Part shown: positions 42,735 through 51,346 of the stretch, in pieces
Layout of the letters: the number at the start of each line of letters is the position of its first letter
Numbering within the stretch: position 1 is the first letter of the stretch
NCBI RefSeq assembly: GCF_024600715.1
Contig: NZ_CP102332.1
Span: 2,356,001 to 2,420,000, forward strand
DNA: 64,000 nucleotides
Source of the DNA: Streptomyces changanensis
Lineage (GTDB): Bacteria; Actinomycetota; Actinomycetes; Streptomycetales; Streptomycetaceae
Reading direction: 5' to 3'
The notes under the pieces: model-generated
The model's input: the letters and a program-made list of their open reading frames with translations, nothing else
The model's database searches: none
Told to the model about the DNA's origin: nothing
Position numbers and translations under genes: made by a program

Positions 42735-44309
42735 TCACGATGCGCGGATCTCGACCCCGTCGACCACCCAGTACCAGTTGTTCGACCCGGTGTAGTGGAA
42801 GCGGAAGGAGACGGCGGAGGCTCCCGCGGGCACGTCGACGGTGAGTGCCTGCGGCTGGGCGACCACGTCGGTGGTGTAGGCGCGCACCACGGTGGGGGTG
42901 CCGCCGTTGAAGGAGGCGAGGACCTGCGCGGTCTGCCCGGCCTCCTGCCGGTAGTGGGTGGTGAAGTGGAGCGTGACCCGCCGCCGGCCGGTCACGTCGT
43001 ACGCGGGGGTGACGAGCGTCGACTCGAACCGCCCCGAACTCGCCTTGTCGGCCCACTCGTCGGAGTCGGCGACGGCGAACACGCCCCGCGCGCGGACGTT
43101 GAGCTCCCGCCACTGGTCGCGCTGGGTGCGGGACCAGAAGTCGTCGGTGGCGAAGGTCCAGCCGCGCCACTCGGCGACGCCGCCGGTGCCCATGGCGCCG
43201 CCGACGACCGACCAGCCGCCGGGCGGGGTGTGCGTGTGGCCGAGGACCCCGGCCGGGATGCCCGTCTCGTCGACGCGGCCGGACAGGGAGCCGTACAGGG
43301 TGTCGAAGGGGTCGGTGGAGCGCTGCTGGATCGGGCGGCCGTCCAGGCCCCAGGACGGGTCGGGGGCGATGCCGAGCTGGTGGAAGACGGTCGCGGCGAC
43401 GTCGACCAGCCGGGTGTCGTGCGGGCGCGCCCCCGCGGCGATGCCCGGCCCGGTGGCGAGGACGAAGGTGGACCGCTCGGGGATGGAGCTGCCGCCGTGG
43501 CCGCCCGCGTCGAGGTGGCCGTGGTCGGTGCAGACGATGACGGTCCAGCGTTCGGCGGCGCGGGTGGGGCGGGCCTCGATCGCGGCGAGCATCCGGCCGA
43601 GCTGGGCGTCCTGCACGGCGAGGGCGTCGAGGTAGCGCTGCCCGGTGCCGTGGGAGTGCGCCACGACGTCGGTGTTGCCGAGGTAGACGAAGGCCACGTC
43701 GGGGTTCTGGTCGCGCAGGACGGAGACGGTGGTCGCGGTGATCGTCTCGTCGTGCCCGACGTAGCCGTCCCGGTCGCCGTCCAGGACGACCTTGGCGTCG
43801 GCGCCGGCCGTGACCGTGCCGTGGGTGTCGAGCGGCTTCCAGTCGACGGCGGCGTACAGGGACAGCTGCGGGCGGACCTGGTGGAGACGGGCGAGGAAGC
43901 CGGGGTAACGGCCGTAGTCACGGCCGGCGAAGGAGTTGTCCCGGACTCCGTGCTTGTCAGGCCACACCCCGGTGGAGACCGTCGACCAGCCGGGGCCGGA
44001 GGAGGTCGCGGCCATGGGGTTGGCGTAGAGCAGCGACGTGCCGAACGTGCCGGCCGCGCGCATCGCCTTCAGGTGCGGGGCGGTGGCGGCGTCGATGCGG
44101 TCGTGGCGCAGCCCGTCCATGCCGACGACGAGCACCTTGTCGGCGCTCGTACCGGCGGGCAGCTCGGGCGCGGCCACGGCCGCCGCCCGGGCGGGAGCGG
44201 CGGCCGCGACACCCCCACCGGCCGCACCGGCGGTGACGGCGAGGGCGGCGGCGGACGCGGACGCGGACGCGGTGAGCACGGTACGGCGGGGTATGCCGGC
44301 GGTCGGCAC
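42735..44309 (-). CDS. Secreted alkaline-phosphatase-superfamily phosphodiesterase (Tat substrate)
   Basis: 524 residues from GTG 44309 with ggaggag upstream; the longer frame to 44537 is low complexity and unlikely. A Tat-like signal (GIPRRTVLTASASASAAALAV) is followed by a nucleotide pyrophosphatase/phosphodiesterase domain: metal ligands in VVGMDGLRHDRID, nucleophile Thr/Ser in ANPMAATSSGPGWSTVSTG, DVAFVYLGNTDVVAHSHG and VIVCTDHGHLDAGGHGG. The C-terminal 140 residues form a carbohydrate-binding-like beta domain (RRRVTLHFTTHYRQEAGQT, SFRFHYTGSNNWYWVVDGVE). It may hydrolyse extracellular phosphodiesters or phosphonates. Confidence 0.9.
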   Translation of the reverse strand: MPTAGIPRRTVLTASASASAAALAVTAGAAGGGVAAAAPARAAAVAAPELPAGTSADKVLVVGMDGLRHDRIDAATAPHLKAMRAAGTFGTSLLYANPMAATSSGPGWSTVSTGVWPDKHGVRDNSFAGRDYGRYPGFLARLHQVRPQLSLYAAVDWKPLDTHGTVTAGADAKVVLDGDRDGYVGHDETITATTVSVLRDQNPDVAFVYLGNTDVVAHSHGTGQRYLDALAVQDAQLGRMLAAIEARPTRAAERWTVIVCTDHGHLDAGGHGGSSIPERSTFVLATGPGIAAGARPHDTRLVDVAATVFHQLGIAPDPSWGLDGRPIQQRSTDPFDTLYGSLSGRVDETGIPAGVLGHTHTPPGGWSVVGGAMGTGGVAEWRGWTFATDDFWSRTQRDQWRELNVRARGVFAVADSDEWADKASSGRFESTLVTPAYDVTGRRRVTLHFTTHYRQEAGQTAQVLASFNGGTPTVVRAYTTDVVAQPQALTVDVPAGASAVSFRFHYTGSNNWYWVVDGVEIRAS

Positions 44310-44872
44310 GGTCTCCTCCAGGGGGTCGCGACGGTACGGGGGGTGCGGGATGGGGCCGGGGGTGCGGGGCGTGGTGCGGGGTGGTGCCGGGTGGTGGTGC
44401 GGGGCGGGCCGGTGTGTCCGTCGGGCCGCGGAGCGTGCGGGGCGTGGGCGGGGCGCGGTGGCGTGCGGAGTGCGGGTACGGGTACGGGGAGCGGCACGGC
44501 GGCGTGCGGGTGTGGGTGTGGGTGTGGCGCGGGCCATGGTTGCGCCGGGAGGCCGCGGAGACCAGGTACGCGCGGTGAATTCCTGACGGACGATCAGCTT
44601 CCGCGGGATGACCCCACCGGCTCGGAGCCCCTGCGCACGTGTCTGTCGGCCAGGGGGGTTCCGCCATCGCCGGCCTCGGTGGCGCCTCGCGAGGGCGACC
44701 GGCCGCTACGGCCGGCGAACTCCGGCCTGGGGCACACGACCTGCGGACGGGGGCGGGTGGTCGGCAACGACTGCGGCCGGTCGGCAATGACCGGTCAGCG
44801 GGAGCGGTGACGGCGCCGGGTCAGCGGGGGCGGTGACGGCGGCTGGTCAGCGGGAGCGGTGGTGGCGGCCGG
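44310..44872. other. Long gap with GT-rich and 27-bp-like repeats
   Basis: About 560 bases with no supportable gene. At 44340-44460 the plus strand is a G/T-rich run (ggtgcggggtggtgcc types). At about 44794-44885 four imperfect copies of ggtcagcgggagcggtgacggcg run into the end of the next gene. The stretch around 44580-44700 is ordinary sequence with no start/ribosome-site combination I trust. Confidence 0.5.
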
Positions 44873-45655
44873 TCAGTGGCGGTGGTGGCGGCGGGTGAGG
44901 TAGACGGCCGTCGCGCCGAGGGCCACGCAGGTGGCGGCCGCCGCGGACAGGGGGACGGCGTGCGCGGCGGCGCGGCGGCCGGTGCTGGCCAGTTCCTCCG
45001 GGAAAATGCCGGGCGGCCGTTTCGGGGCGACCAGGGCGAAGCGGTAGGACGGGGAGGCGCCCACCCAGTCGCCGTCGTCGCCCCTGCGCTGTACGACGGC
45101 GGCGTGCGCGGTCACCTCGTCGAGGCGGGCGTCGGCGGCGAACGCGAGGTGGACCGGGACGCGGACGGTGCCGCCGGGCGGGACGACGAAGCCGGCGAAG
45201 GCCCGGTCCGTGTCGTCGTCGAGGACGGCGACGATCTCGTCGTGGTCGGTGTGCTCGACCCGGACCGGGCGGGGGCGGCCGCCCGGTGCGGTGGAGAAGC
45301 CCAGCCGGACCTGCGCCGGGGTGAGCGTGCCGGACGTGTCGGTGAGGACGATCACCGGGTGGATGTTGCGGCACAGGTGGCGGGTGGTGTTGGTGAGGTC
45401 GACATACCAGGTGCTGGGCGCCGCGCCGGGGTGGTACGCGGTGGGGCCCGAGGCGATGCGGGTACGGAGGGGGAAGTCGCGGGCGGCGGTGTCGCCGCAG
45501 CTCGGTTCGCGGCCGGCGACGGTCACGTCGCCCGGCGGGCGGCCGGTGACGGCGACGTCACGGGGCGACTGCGCCAGGGCGAGCGCGGGGCCCGCGACGA
45601 CCGCCGCCGCGGAGACTGCCGCCGCCGTGGCGGCCAGGGCGGTGCGCAGTCGCAT
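44873..45655 (-). CDS. Surface protein with LAXTG sortase signal
   Basis: 260 residues from ATG 45655. A signal peptide (TALAATAAAVSAAAVVAGPALALA) precedes a beta-sandwich (TWYVDLTNTTRHLCRNIHPV, GTVRVPVHLAFAADARLDEV) and a C-terminal sorting signal LASTG followed by a hydrophobic helix (PLSAAAATCVALGATAVYL) and TRRHHRH. LAXTG is the recognition motif of class E sortases, which also anchor long chaplins. It should be wall-linked; the adjacent sortase (40358-41023) is class F, so the processing enzyme is probably elsewhere. Confidence 0.85.
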   Translation of the reverse strand: MRLRTALAATAAAVSAAAVVAGPALALAQSPRDVAVTGRPPGDVTVAGREPSCGDTAARDFPLRTRIASGPTAYHPGAAPSTWYVDLTNTTRHLCRNIHPVIVLTDTSGTLTPAQVRLGFSTAPGGRPRPVRVEHTDHDEIVAVLDDDTDRAFAGFVVPPGGTVRVPVHLAFAADARLDEVTAHAAVVQRRGDDGDWVGASPSYRFALVAPKRPPGIFPEELASTGRRAAAHAVPLSAAAATCVALGATAVYLTRRHHRH

Positions 45656-45758
45656 GGGAGGGCCTTTGCTGCTCGCCGACGGTCGTCCCCACAGGTCTCC
45701 CACCGCGTCCCCCGCGTCCCCCGCCCGTACGGCGGGAACCGCCCGAACAGCGCAACGG

Positions 45759-47225
45759 TCAACGGCCGAACAGCGGGGCGAGGACCAGTTGGGCCGCGCC
45801 CTCGGCGACCAGGTGGGGCGAGCCGGTGGCCAGGGCGACCGGTACGGGCGGCTCGCCCGCGCGGCGGGCGCGGTCGGCGAGGGCCGCGCCGACGCCGCGC
45901 AGGAAGGGGCCGGGCGCCGCCGCGACCACGCGGCCGCCGAGCAGGACGCGGTCGACGTCCAGCAGTCCGGCGAGGTTGGCGGCGCCCGCGCCGAGCACGC
46001 GCGCCGCCTCGTCGAGGTCGCCGCGGGCGACGGCGGCCAGGCACAGCGCCTCCAGGCAGCCGCGCCCCCCGCACCCGCACGCCGCGCCGTCGAGCTGCAC
46101 CGTCTGGTGGCCGAACTCGCCCGCGCCCGTACGCGCGCCCCGGTGAAGGACGCCGGCGAGGACGAGCCCCGCGCCCAACCCCGTACCGACGTGGAGGTAC
46201 GCGAACGAGGCGGCACCGTCCGCCGGCGGGGCGCTCGGGCGACCGCCCGGTGCGGCGCCGGGCCGGTCGGGCGTGACACCGGGCCCATCGGGCGCGACGC
46301 CGACCCGGCCGGGCGTGACACCGGGCCCGTCGGGCGCGACGCCGACCCGGCCGGAGGTCCCGCCGGGCCGGCCGGGCGCGCCCCCGGGTCGGTCGGGAGA
46401 CCCGCCGCGCCCGTCGGCGGGACCACCACGGTCGTCCGGTGCGGCGCCGAGCCGGTCCGGCGCGCCGCCGCGCCCCTCGGGAGTGCCGCCGCGCCCGTCC
46501 TGACTGCCGCCGCCCCCGCCCGGGGCCCCGCCGCGCCCGCCCGGGACGCCGTCCGCCGCCTCCCGGTCGTCGTCCGCCGCCTCCCGGTCGCCGGCCCCCG
46601 CCTCCCGGTCGTCGTCGGCCCGTAGGGCGAGGGCCAGGGCCGCGGCGTTCGTGTCCTTGTCGAGCGCCACCGGCACGTCCTGCCCCAGCCGCTCGGCAAG
46701 GGCGCGGCGGGCCGTGTCGCGCAGCGGGAAGCCGTCCCACGCGGGGAAGCCGGTCACGCGGTGCGGTACCCCCGCGGTGTGGTCGAGCGGCCCGGGCATG
46801 GCGATGCCCACGCCCGTCAGGGTGCCGTCCCCGCGCAGGGCGGCCACCTCCTCGACGGCCGCCGCGAGGACCGCTCCGGGGCCCTCGCCCAGGTCCAGGG
46901 GCCGGGTGCGCGCGGCGACGGTGGCGCCCGCGAGGTCGAGGAGGACGGCGGTCAGCTCGTCCCGGTCCAGGTGGAGGCCGACGGCGTGGGCGGCGTCGGG
47001 GACGAGCCGCAGCAGCGTGCGCGGCTTGCCGCCGGTGGGGACGCCGCGCCCGGCGCCGGCGGCCAGGCCCTCGTCCCGGAGCCGCGCGGTGATCTTGCTG
47101 ACGGCCTGCGGGGTGAGCCCGGTGCGCTCGGCGAGCTCCAGGCGGCTGACGCCGGCGGCGCCGGCCGCGCGCAGCAAGCCGAGGACGCGGGCGGTGTTGT
47201 GACTGCGCAGGCCGGAGAGGTTCAC
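45759..47225 (-). CDS. ROK-family repressor/kinase-like protein with a large low-complexity insert
   Basis: 488 residues from GTG 47225 (VNLSGLRSHN). The winged helix (HNTARVLGLLRAAGAAGVSR, LAERTGLTPQAVSKITARLR) is followed by the ROK fold: VGIAMPGPLD, VALDKDTNAAALALALRA, then an insert of about 130 Gly/Pro/Asp/Arg-rich residues (about 203-335, containing GRVGVAPDGPGVTP twice), and the fold resumes at FAYLHVGTGLGAGLVLAG, GEFGHQT and the zinc-type CGCGGRGCLEALC. The insert sits between two strands of the sugar-binding core. It is divergent from a Gfo/Idh/MocA oxidoreductase, with an inverted repeat between the starts, so it probably represses that sugar operon. Confidence 0.87.
   Translation of the reverse strand: MNLSGLRSHNTARVLGLLRAAGAAGVSRLELAERTGLTPQAVSKITARLRDEGLAAGAGRGVPTGGKPRTLLRLVPDAAHAVGLHLDRDELTAVLLDLAGATVAARTRPLDLGEGPGAVLAAAVEEVAALRGDGTLTGVGIAMPGPLDHTAGVPHRVTGFPAWDGFPLRDTARRALAERLGQDVPVALDKDTNAAALALALRADDDREAGAGDREAADDDREAADGVPGGRGGAPGGGGGSQDGRGGTPEGRGGAPDRLGAAPDDRGGPADGRGGSPDRPGGAPGRPGGTSGRVGVAPDGPGVTPGRVGVAPDGPGVTPDRPGAAPGGRPSAPPADGAASFAYLHVGTGLGAGLVLAGVLHRGARTGAGEFGHQTVQLDGAACGCGGRGCLEALCLAAVARGDLDEAARVLGAGAANLAGLLDVDRVLLGGRVVAAAPGPFLRGVGAALADRARRAGEPPVPVALATGSPHLVAEGAAQLVLAPLFGR
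46269..46352. repeat. 42-bp tandem repeat in the ROK gene
   Basis: Two adjacent, nearly identical 42-base units (beginning gggcgtgacaccgggccc) encode the duplicated 14-residue GRVGVAPDGPGVTP of the insert; decayed relatives continue to about 46500. Confidence 0.85.
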
Positions 47226-47257
47226 CCGGCCATTCTGCGGGCCCGGCTTGCGGTAAC

Positions 47258-47270
47258 GCAACAGTGTTGC
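47258..47270. promoter_or_regulatory. Inverted repeat between ROK regulator and oxidoreductase
   Basis: gcaacagtgttgc: arms gcaac/gttgc around agt, followed by ttaag. It lies in the 58-base divergent spacer, 14 bases before the oxidoreductase ATG, a natural operator for the ROK protein. Binding is inferred. Confidence 0.6.
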
Positions 47271-47283
47271 TTAAGTGGCGGTC

Positions 47284-48360
47284 ATGAGCACTCCACCTCC
47301 GCTGCGCGTCGGACTCGTCGGCTACGGCCTGGCGGGTTCGGTCTTCCACGCCCCGCTGATCGCCGCGACCGAGGGCCTGGTGCTCGACACGGTCGTCACC
47401 GCGAACGAGGAGCGGCGCCGCCAGGCCCGCGACACCTTCCCCGACGTCCGCCTCGCCGGGTCGCCCGACGAGCTGTGGGACCGGGCGGACGAGCTGGACC
47501 TGGTCGTCGTCGCGTCCCCGAACCGCACGCACGTCCCCCTCGCGACGGCCGCGCTGGAGGCGGGCCTGCCCGTCGTGGTCGACAAGCCCGTGGCCGGTAC
47601 CGCGGCCGAGGCGCGTGCCCTCGCGGCGCTCGCCGAGCGGCGCGGCCTGCTGCTCTCCGTCTTCCAGAACCGCCGGTGGGACGCCGACTTCCGCACGCTG
47701 CGCGCCCTGTTGGACGCCGGGGAGCTGGGCGAGGTCCAGCGCTTCGAGTCCCGCTTCGAGCGGTGGCGGCCGCGGCCGAAGGGCGGCTGGCGGGAGTCGG
47801 GCGCGCCGGAGGAGATCGGCGGCCTGCTGTACGACCTGGGCAGCCACGTCGTGGACCAGGCGCTGGTCCTGTTCGGTCCCGCGGTGCGGGTGTACGCGGA
47901 GGTGGACGTGCGGCGGCCGGGCGCGGAGGCGGACGACGACACGTTCGTGGCGGTGACGCACGCGGGCGGGGTCCGCTCGCACCTGTACGTCAGCGCGACG
48001 ACCGCCCAGCTGGGCCCGCGCTTCCGGGTGCTGGGCTCCCGCGGCGGCTTCGTGAAGTACGGGCTCGACCCGCAGGAAGCGGCCCTGCGGGAGGGCGCGC
48101 GACCGGTGGCCGGCGAGCCCTGGGGCGTGGAGCCCGAGGCGCTGTGGGGTCGGGTCGGCGCGGGCGAGTCACCGCTGACGGGCGGCGGGCGGCCGGTGCC
48201 GACACTGCCGGGCGACTACCCGGCGTACTACGCGGCCGTGGCCGCCGCGCTACGGGACGGCACGCCCCCGCCGGTCACCGCCGGGGAGGCCGCGGCGGCG
48301 CTCGACGTCCTGGAGGCCGCGCGCCGCTCGGCCCGCGACGGCGTGGCGGTGGCGCTGTGA
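47284..48360 (+). CDS. Gfo/Idh/MocA-family oxidoreductase
   Basis: 358 residues from ATG 47284 (MSTPPPLRVG; GTG 47275 would add three). The Rossmann motif LVGYGLAGSVFHAPLI, VVASPNRTHVPLATAALEAG, and the EKP-type catalytic Lys in VVVDKPVAGTAAEA are present (Asp instead of Glu before KP), with GGLLYDLGSHVVDQAL for the His-containing active site. NAD(P)-dependent dehydrogenase of a sugar or inositol derivative. First gene of an operon with a heme-degrading-fold protein (overlap GTGA) and probably repressed by the divergent ROK regulator. Confidence 0.92.
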   Translation: MSTPPPLRVGLVGYGLAGSVFHAPLIAATEGLVLDTVVTANEERRRQARDTFPDVRLAGSPDELWDRADELDLVVVASPNRTHVPLATAALEAGLPVVVDKPVAGTAAEARALAALAERRGLLLSVFQNRRWDADFRTLRALLDAGELGEVQRFESRFERWRPRPKGGWRESGAPEEIGGLLYDLGSHVVDQALVLFGPAVRVYAEVDVRRPGAEADDDTFVAVTHAGGVRSHLYVSATTAQLGPRFRVLGSRGGFVKYGLDPQEAALREGARPVAGEPWGVEPEALWGRVGAGESPLTGGGRPVPTLPGDYPAYYAAVAAALRDGTPPPVTAGEAAAALDVLEAARRSARDGVAVAL

Positions 48361-48824
48361 CCGCCCCGACCGTCGCCGAACTGGTCGAGCAGCAGGCCCG
48401 GCTGACCCTCCCCCGCTTCACGCACGACGACGCGTGGCGGCTCGGCACGATCCTCGTCGACCTGGCCCGCGAGCGGAACGCCCCGGTCGCCGTCGACGTG
48501 CGGCGGGGCGCGCAGCAGCTCTTCCACGCCGCCCTGCCCGGGTCGAGCGCGGACAACGACGCCTGGATCGACCGCAAGCGCCGCGTCGTGGAGCGGTACG
48601 CGGAGAGCTCGCTCCTGGTCGGTACGCGCTTCCGCGCCAAGGGCGGGTCCTTCGACACGGACTCCCGCCTGGACCCCGACCGGTACGCGGCCCACGGCGG
48701 CTCCTTCCCGATCACGGTGGCGGGCGCCGGTGTCGTCGGTGCGGTCACCGTCTCCGGCCTGCCGCAGCTGGAGGACCACGCGCTGGTGGTGGAGGCCCTC
48801 GAACGCCTCCTCGCCGGCGCCTGA
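48357..48824 (+). CDS. UPF0303/Haem_degrading-fold (HbpS/GlcG-like) protein
   Basis: 155 residues from GTG 48357, overlapping the oxidoreductase stop by four bases. It reads APVAVDVRRGAQQLFHAALPGSSADNDAWIDRKRRVVERYAES in separate segments typical of UPF0303 proteins (RFTHDDAWRLGTILVDLARE, NDAWIDRKRRVVERY, GSFPITVAGAGVVGAVTVSG, DHALVVEALERLL). These small proteins share the HbpS/GlcG fold; some bind heme or degradation products. Linked to the oxidoreductase by coupling. Role unknown. Confidence 0.85.
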   Translation: MTAPTVAELVEQQARLTLPRFTHDDAWRLGTILVDLARERNAPVAVDVRRGAQQLFHAALPGSSADNDAWIDRKRRVVERYAESSLLVGTRFRAKGGSFDTDSRLDPDRYAAHGGSFPITVAGAGVVGAVTVSGLPQLEDHALVVEALERLLAGA

Positions 48825-48848
48825 CGGGCGGCCACGCCCACCCGGACC

Positions 48849-48880
48849 GGCGGGCCGCCCTCCCCCGGGGGCGGCCCGCC
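48849..48880. terminator. Bidirectional terminator hairpin
   Basis: ggcgggccgccc (48849-48860) pairs perfectly with gggcggcccgcc (48869-48880). It separates convergent genes. Confidence 0.8.
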
Positions 48881-49007
48881 CCGGCCGGCGCCCGGCGCGC
48901 GCACGCGGCGCGGCCCGGGTCGCCTCCCGGCGCGCACGCGTCGCGGCCCCGGGAGGCCTCCCGACGCGCGGTGGCGGCGGCCGGGCCGACGGACCGGCCC
49001 GTGCGCG

Positions 49008-49865
49008 TCAGGCGTCCTTCAGCTCCTGCCGCTGGCGTCCGAGCCCGTCGATCTCCAGCTCCACCACGTCCCCGGCCCGCAGGTACGGCTTCGGCTCGGG
49101 CTGCCCCAGGGCGACACCCGCGGGCGTGCCGGTGGTGACGACGTCGCCCGGGTGGAGCGTCATGAAGTGGCTGACGTAGCGCACGACCTCCCCGACGGGG
49201 AAGATCTGGTCGGCGGTGCTGCCGTCCTGCCGCAGCACGCCGTTGACCCACAGCCGCAGCCGCAGGGCCTGCGGGTCGGGCACCTCGTCGGCGGTGACCA
49301 GCCAGGGGCCGAGCGGGTTGAACGTCTCGCAGTTCTTGCCCTTGTCCCACGTGCCGCCGCGCTCGATCTGGAACTCCCGCTCCGAGACGTCGTGGCCGAC
49401 CGCGTACCCGGCGACGTGGGACAGCGCGTCCTTCGCCGACTCCAGGTAGCGGGCGGTGCGGCCGATGACCACGGCGAGCTCGACCTCCCAGTCCGTCTTT
49501 CGGCTCCCGCGCGGGACGAGGACGGTGTCGTACGGGCCGACGACGGTGTCGGCGGCCTTGAGGAAGACGACCGGCTCGGCGGGCGGCTCGGCGCCGGTCT
49601 CGCGGGCGTGGTCGAAGTAGTTCAGCCCGATGCACACGACCTTGCCGATCCGGGCGACCGGGGGTCCCACCCGCAGCCCGGTCGCGTCCAGGGCGGGCAG
49701 GACGCCCGCGCCCGCCGCGGCCCGTACCCGGTCCAGCGCGCCCGCGTCCGAGAGCAGGGCCCCGTCCACGTCCGCGACGAGCGCGGACAGGTCGCGCAGG
49801 GTGCCGTCCGGGTCGAGCAGGGCGGGCCGTTCGGCACCCGCCGGTCCGACACGCAGCAGCTTCAT
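49008..49865 (-). CDS. Fumarylacetoacetate hydrolase-family protein
   Basis: 285 residues from ATG 49865. FAH fold with the metal ligands in KTDWEVELAVVIGR and the signatures CIGLNYFDHARETGAEPP, PVVFLKAADTVVGPYD, GYAVGHDVSEREFQ, GKNCETFNPLGPWLVTADEV and VVTTGTPAGVALG. Closest in motif order to the 2-hydroxyhepta-diene-dioate isomerase / ureidoglycolate lyase-like subgroup, which acts on 2,4-diketo acids. No catabolic neighbours reveal its substrate. Confidence 0.92.
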   Translation of the reverse strand: MKLLRVGPAGAERPALLDPDGTLRDLSALVADVDGALLSDAGALDRVRAAAGAGVLPALDATGLRVGPPVARIGKVVCIGLNYFDHARETGAEPPAEPVVFLKAADTVVGPYDTVLVPRGSRKTDWEVELAVVIGRTARYLESAKDALSHVAGYAVGHDVSEREFQIERGGTWDKGKNCETFNPLGPWLVTADEVPDPQALRLRLWVNGVLRQDGSTADQIFPVGEVVRYVSHFMTLHPGDVVTTGTPAGVALGQPEPKPYLRAGDVVELEIDGLGRQRQELKDA

Positions 49866-49969
49866 GGTCAGTCTCCCGGTGGTCGAGGGTGATCCCCGGC
49901 CGATGGGGTGCGGCCATCGTCAGGTTTGGCTGATCCTCCAAGAGACCGAACCACTCCGCAAGCCCGTGT

Positions 49970-50668
49970 TCACGTACTGGACCGGTCACGCCCGCGCTCC
50001 GGTCGGTGGAGGACCGCTCGCTCGGCCGCGCTCCACGTCGCGCTGGTCACGACGTACAGCGCCGCCGCCAGCGGGACGACGGCGACGGTCACGAGCGTCC
50101 CGAACGACAGCAGCGGCGCCACCCGGGCCACCGCCGCCGCCCCGGGCGGCCCGGCGTCGGCCCCGGCGTCACCCCCGGCGGCGGCGAGCTGCGCCCTGGT
50201 CGTCCGGTACGTCCAGGTGGCGACGGCCGCCACGAGCGCGAAGAGCGCCAGGTAGACCAGCCCGGCCCTCCCGAACGCGCCGCCCTGCGCGAGGGCGTCG
50301 ACCCACCGGCCGTCCAGCGGCGCCCCGAGGAAGGGCCCGCCGACCCGGCCGGGGCCGGAGAAGAGGTGGTACAGCAGGAAGAACACGGGCAGCTGGAGGA
50401 GGCCGGGCAGGCACCCGGCGAGCGGGGACACCTTCTCCCGGGCGTGCAGCTCCAGCACGGCCCGCCGCAACCGCTCCGGGTCCCTCGCGTACCGCTTGCG
50501 CACGGCCGCGACCTGCGGCGCCAGCCGGGCACGGGCCCGCTGCCCGCGCGCCGAGGCGAGCGCAAGCGGCAGCAGGGCCGTGCGGACGAGGAGGGTGAGC
50601 AGGACGATCGCGGCGGGGGCCGTGACCAGCCCGGAGAACCACGCGAAGAATTCCGTGAAAGCAGACAA
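49970..50668 (-). CDS. YidC/Oxa1-type membrane insertase paralogue
   Basis: 232 residues from TTG 50668 with aggggtcc upstream. Hydrophobic core helices (VTAPAAIVLLTLLVRTALLPL, LPGLLQLPVFFLLYHLFSGP, LVYLALFALVAAVATW, LLSFGTLVTVAVVPLAAALYVV) match the YidC fold, with the conserved Arg in the first helix (LLVRTALLPL) that forms the hydrophilic groove and a cytoplasmic helical hairpin rich in Arg. Shorter than housekeeping YidC and next to a small membrane protein of the DUF6412 type, a familiar streptomycete pair. Probably an accessory insertase. Confidence 0.88.
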   Translation of the reverse strand: MSAFTEFFAWFSGLVTAPAAIVLLTLLVRTALLPLALASARGQRARARLAPQVAAVRKRYARDPERLRRAVLELHAREKVSPLAGCLPGLLQLPVFFLLYHLFSGPGRVGGPFLGAPLDGRWVDALAQGGAFGRAGLVYLALFALVAAVATWTYRTTRAQLAAAGGDAGADAGPPGAAAVARVAPLLSFGTLVTVAVVPLAAALYVVTSATWSAAERAVLHRPERGRDRSST

Positions 50669-50869
50669 AGGGGGACCCCTGGGTCGTCGTCATCCGTCGT
50701 TTCGTCGTACCGACGGGCAGGCCGAGTGGTGCCGGGGCGGCCGGGGCCCGGGTGCTTCGCACACCCGGGCGGCGCGGCGGGCCCGGTCGTCGTGCCGGGA
50801 GGACCGGCACGCGGCGCGGCGGGACGGGAGGACGTACGACGTACGGGGAGAGGTGGAGAGCGTCCCCGG

Positions 50870-51157
50870 TTACGCGTGCGCGACCGCCGCCGGACGGCGG
50901 TGGCCGGGCGCCCGGGGCCGCCGACGCCCGGAGGCGTCGGGGTCGCGCTGCGGGAGGAAGGCCGTGCGCCGGTCCCGCTCCCGCAGGGCGGTGCGCACCC
51001 GGGTGGGCGGCACGGCCGGCACGCTGCGGGCAGCGACGACCGCACACGCGACGAGCGCGGCCGCGACGAGGGCGACGGCCGGGAGCGACGGCCCGTCGGC
51101 CAGGAGGACGACTGCGAGGAGGAGGGGCAGGAGCAGGCGCATGAGCGTTCCGTACAC
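50870..51157 (-). CDS. Small membrane protein, DUF6412-like
   Basis: 95 residues from GTG 51157, supported by gaggagg four bases upstream (ATG 51142 is the alternative). Two close hydrophobic helices (LLLPLLLAVVLLADGP and VALVAAALVACAVVAARS) precede a basic cytoplasmic tail with VPPTRVRTALRERDRRTAFL and QRDPDASGRRRPRAPG. This tail pattern, next to a YidC paralogue, is typical of DUF6412 proteins. Function unknown. Confidence 0.78.
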   Translation of the reverse strand: MYGTLMRLLLPLLLAVVLLADGPSLPAVALVAAALVACAVVAARSVPAVPPTRVRTALRERDRRTAFLPQRDPDASGRRRPRAPGHRRPAAVAHA

Positions 51158-51346
51158 GCTGCCTCCTCTCGCCGGATCCGGCTCTTCTGCCCGTCACCGT
51201 ACAGGAGTTCACCGGGCCGGCGGCAGGCCGCACGTGTCACGGAACCGTCCCGGAACCCCACCCCGCGCACCCCCCGCGACCGCGTCGCCGTCCGGTCCGC
51301 GCACAACCCCGCCGGAGCCGCGCCGTACGGCAGTACGGTGGTGACC

